In this document: in pieces, positions 5,644-7,830 of the stretch | How the letters are laid out: each line of letters starts with the position of its first letter | How positions within the stretch are numbered: position 1 is the first letter of the stretch | Assembly: GCA_023428515.1 (NCBI GenBank) | Contig: JAEYXI010000420.1 | Span: forward strand, 1-7,830 | Origin: Pseudomonadota bacterium | GTDB lineage: Bacteria > Pseudomonadota > Alphaproteobacteria > Rhizobiales > Rhizobiaceae | Length of the DNA: 7,830 nt | Direction of reading: 5' to 3' | Position numbers and translations under genes: made by a program | Notes under the pieces: model-generated | Told to the model about the DNA's origin: nothing | The model's database searches: none | Seen by the model: the letters and a program-made list of their open reading frames with translations, nothing else

Positions 5644-7229
5644 TCACGCGCGACATACTGATCGGAATCGATTCCGGCACTTCGGTTATCAAGGCCGTCG
5701 CCTTCGACCTCGCCGGCAGGCAACTCGGTTCGGCCTCTGTCCCGAACCGCTATTCGACGGGCGCCGACGGGTCCGCCACCCAACCCCTTCTGCGCACCTG
5801 GACCGATTGCGCGGCCGCGCTGCGCGGTCTCTGCGACAAGGTCGATGGCCTCGCCAATCGCACCGCGGCTGTTGCCGTCACCGCCCAGGGCGACGGCACC
5901 TGGCTGGTCGGCAACAACAACGAGCCAATCGACGACGCCTGGCTCTGGCTCGACGCACGTGCCGCGCCGACCGTCGACCGGCTTGCTGCCGGCCCGCTCA
6001 ATCGCGCCCGTTTCGAGGCGACTGGCACCGGCCTCAACACCTGCCAGCAGGGCGCCCAGCTCGCCCACATGGATCGCCAGGCGCGCGACCTGCTCGACCG
6101 CGCCGAAGTCGCGCTCCACTGCAAGGACTGGCTCTATCTCAACCTGACCGGTGTGCGGGCGACAGATCCGTCCGAAGCGAGCTTCACCTTCGGCAATTTC
6201 CGCAATCGCCAGTATGACGACACGGTGATCGAGGCGTTAGGTCTCAGCCACCACCGTTCGCTGCTGCCGGAGATCATCGACGGAACGCAGATCACCCATC
6301 CGCTTACGGAAGACGCTGCTGCCGCGACCGGCCTCAACGCAGGGACGCCGGTCAGTCTCGGCTATGTCGACATGGCGATGACCGCACTCGGGGGCGGCGT
6401 GCTCGGCGGTCGGGGCGATGCAGCGTGCTCGATAGTCGGCTCGACCGGCGTGCACATGCGCGCCACTCCCGCGGAGAAGGTGCATCTGAACGCCGAAGGC
6501 ACCGGTTACGTCATCGCGCTGCCGGTGCCCGGGATCGTCACGCAGGTCCAGACCAACATGGCGACCAGCCTCAACCTGGACTGGATACTCGGCATCGCCG
6601 GCGACGTCATGCGCGATTTCGGACGCGACGTGCGGCATGCGGATCTGGTGGCGCGCATCGATGGCTGGCTCGCGGCGAGCCGCCCCGGCCAAATCGTCTA
6701 TCACCCCTACATCTCCGAAGCCGGCGAGCGCGGTCCCTTCGTCAATGCGTATGCGCGCGCGGGCTTCACCGGACTGTCGGTCAATCATCATTATGCCGAC
6801 CTCGTCCGCGCCGTGATCGAAGGTCTCGGGCTCGCCATGCGCGATTGCTACGAGGCGATGGGCGAATTGCCGCGCGAGGTGCGCCTGTCGGGCGGCGCGG
6901 CGCGGTCGCGCGGACTGCGTGCCATCCTGTCGGCCGCGACGCACGCGCCTGTCCGCGTCTCGACGCGCGAGGAAGCGGGCGCCGCCGGTGCGGCCATGAT
7001 GGCGGCGGTGGCGATCGGCGCCTATCCCGACATGCACGCCTGCATCGCCGAATGGGTCACGCCGCTGCTCGGATCGGTCGAAGCCCCGGACCCGGCCCTG
7101 ATCGGGGCCTACGACCGCCTCTTCCCTGCTTTCGCGAGCGCGCGGCGCGGTCTCGTGCCTGCCTGGGACGCGCTCGCTGCAGCCCGCCGCGACAGCGGCG
7201 ACGCAATGAAGACCGCTCAAGGAAGCTGA
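5640..7229 (+). CDS. eryA: FGGY-family carbohydrate kinase, probable erythritol kinase
   Basis: A 529-residue cytoplasmic kinase that transfers phosphate from ATP to a sugar or polyol, probably erythritol, as the first catabolic step after uptake. The N-terminal FGGY domain begins with LIGIDSGTSVIKAVAFD (7-23), the phosphate-binding strand with D11. Further landmarks are QGDGTWLV (83-90), WLWLDARA (101-108) and CKDWLYLNLTG (161-171). GYVDMAMTALGGG (241-253) carries the likely catalytic base D244, and GSTGVHM (267-273) follows. The C-terminal domain has VEGLGLAMRDCYE-like helix residues (392-404), LSGGAARS (416-423) for ATP binding, and EEAGAAGAAMMA (444-455). It is not a typical glycerol kinase or xylulokinase at the substrate-contact motifs, and the length fits EryA (about 520). 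ATG 5640 has no Shine-Dalgarno and overlaps the leader stop. The dehydrogenase start follows one base after the stop. FGGY is certain; erythritol is an inference from resemblance and context. Confidence 0.85.
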   Translation: MITRDILIGIDSGTSVIKAVAFDLAGRQLGSASVPNRYSTGADGSATQPLLRTWTDCAAALRGLCDKVDGLANRTAAVAVTAQGDGTWLVGNNNEPIDDAWLWLDARAAPTVDRLAAGPLNRARFEATGTGLNTCQQGAQLAHMDRQARDLLDRAEVALHCKDWLYLNLTGVRATDPSEASFTFGNFRNRQYDDTVIEALGLSHHRSLLPEIIDGTQITHPLTEDAAAATGLNAGTPVSLGYVDMAMTALGGGVLGGRGDAACSIVGSTGVHMRATPAEKVHLNAEGTGYVIALPVPGIVTQVQTNMATSLNLDWILGIAGDVMRDFGRDVRHADLVARIDGWLAASRPGQIVYHPYISEAGERGPFVNAYARAGFTGLSVNHHYADLVRAVIEGLGLAMRDCYEAMGELPREVRLSGGAARSRGLRAILSAATHAPVRVSTREEAGAAGAAMMAAVAIGAYPDMHACIAEWVTPLLGSVEAPDPALIGAYDRLFPAFASARRGLVPAWDALAAARRDSGDAMKTAQGS

Positions 7230-7230
7230 C

Positions 7231-7830
7231 ATGACGAGCGAGCCCGACATGATCGACCTTTTCGTGATCGGCGGCGGCATCAATGGCGCGGGCATCGCGC
7301 GCGACGCGGCCGGACGCGGCCTGAAGGTCGTGTTGTGCGAAAAGGACGACCTCGCGCAAGGCACCTCCTCGCGCTCCGGCAAGCTGGTCCATGGCGGCCT
7401 GCGCTATCTCGAATATTACGAGTTCCGCCTCGTACGCGAGGCATTGATCGAGCGCGAGGTTCTCTTGAACGCCGCGCCGCACATCATCTGGCCGATGCGA
7501 TTCGTCCTGCCGCACAGTCCGCAAGATCGCCCTGCCTGGCTGGTGCGGCTCGGTCTCTTCCTTTACGACCATCTTGGCGGCCGCAAGAAGCTGCCCGGCA
7601 CGCGCACGCTCGACCTGAAGCGGGACCCCGAAGGCATCCCGCTTCTCGACCGGTACACGCGCGGCTTCGAATATTCCGACTGCTGGGTCGACGATGCGCG
7701 GCTCGTCGTCCTCAACGCGCTGGATGCGGCCGAGCACGGCGCAACCGTGCTGACGCGGACCGCCGCCACCTCGGCGCGTCGCGAGAACGGCGCCTGGACG
7801 GTCACCACGACCAGCAGCACCGGTCAGACC
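7231..7830 (+). CDS. eryB: GlpD-like FAD-dependent polyol-phosphate dehydrogenase, probable EryB (3' end cut)
   Basis: Exactly 200 codons from ATG 7231 to the window end, with no stop. This is the N-terminal part of a GlpD-family flavoprotein (about 500 residues when complete), which oxidises a polyol phosphate with FAD and donates electrons to membrane quinone. It has the FAD-binding Rossmann motif VIGGGINGAGIARDAAGRG (13-31), TSSRSGKLVHGGLRYLEYYE (49-68), a MRFVLPH strand (91-97) and RGFEYSDCWVDDARLV (147-162), all hallmarks of glycerol-3-phosphate dehydrogenase. AAGGAAG (7219-7225) lies 5 bases ahead of ATG; M7 is a less likely start. Separation from the kinase stop is one base. Next to an EryA-like kinase the likeliest substrate is erythritol 4-phosphate (EryB), but the sequence resembles true GlpD closely enough that glycerol 3-phosphate cannot be excluded. 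Confidence 0.85.
   Translation, partial: MTSEPDMIDLFVIGGGINGAGIARDAAGRGLKVVLCEKDDLAQGTSSRSGKLVHGGLRYLEYYEFRLVREALIEREVLLNAAPHIIWPMRFVLPHSPQDRPAWLVRLGLFLYDHLGGRKKLPGTRTLDLKRDPEGIPLLDRYTRGFEYSDCWVDDARLVVLNALDAAEHGATVLTRTAATSARRENGAWTVTTTSSTGQT

Noticed and set aside
5401..5692. Minus-strand short frames covering the leader region
   Set aside because: No start signals, and antisense to the leader ORF with its strong Shine-Dalgarno.
6237..7382. 381-codon minus-strand frame opposite the kinase and dehydrogenase
   Set aside because: It overlaps two genes with catalytic motifs, and its translation is typical of a complementary-strand shadow.
1..7830. CRISPR array, insertion sequence, tRNA, phage or defence module
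   Set aside because: No spaced repeats, transposase or recombinase motifs, tRNA-like folds or defence domains seen; the gene content is metabolic throughout.

Overview
The window is GC-rich with strong third-position GC bias. Its gene content and order look like an alphaproteobacterium of the Rhizobiales (Rhizobium/Mesorhizobium/Brucella relatives). The organism is inferred from locus type and codon usage, not proven. The best overall reading is a polyol (most likely erythritol) uptake and catabolism locus built as two divergent operons. Both distal ends run off the window.

Left operon (minus strand, 5207 down to 1). The order of transcription is: a small membrane-anchored DUF2291-like protein, a fused double-domain sugar-transport ATPase (RbsA type), a sugar permease (RbsC type), a periplasmic sugar-binding protein (RbsB type), and a DeoR-family regulator cut by the left edge. 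The first three genes are joined by 4-base ATGA overlaps. The binding protein follows after a 113-base gap with its own ribosome binding site. A GC-rich hairpin separates it from the regulator and may reduce read-through.

Centre (about 5208-5639). A divergent intergenic region, visibly more AT-rich than the genes, holds several short perfect inverted repeats and weak promoter-like elements. Near its right end are two RNA hairpins, a very strong Shine-Dalgarno run and a 17-codon Arg-rich leader ORF. The leader's stop codon overlaps the kinase start in ATGA. The kinase has no Shine-Dalgarno of its own, so its translation probably depends on the leader.

Right operon (plus strand, 5590 to the end). 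The leader ORF is followed by a full-length FGGY carbohydrate kinase (EryA-like). One base later comes the N-terminal 200 residues of a GlpD/EryB-type FAD-dependent polyol-phosphate dehydrogenase, cut by the right edge.

Working model: the ABC system imports the polyol, the kinase phosphorylates it, and the flavoprotein dehydrogenase oxidises the polyol phosphate and passes electrons to quinone. In known rhizobial and Brucella ery loci, isomerases then convert the tetrulose phosphate to erythrose 4-phosphate. Those genes (eryC, and tpiB/rpiB-type isomerases), with an EryD regulator, would be expected just outside the window. The erythritol assignment rests on recognising the kinase and on the kinase/GlpD-like/RbsABC/DeoR combination. 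Another polyol remains possible.
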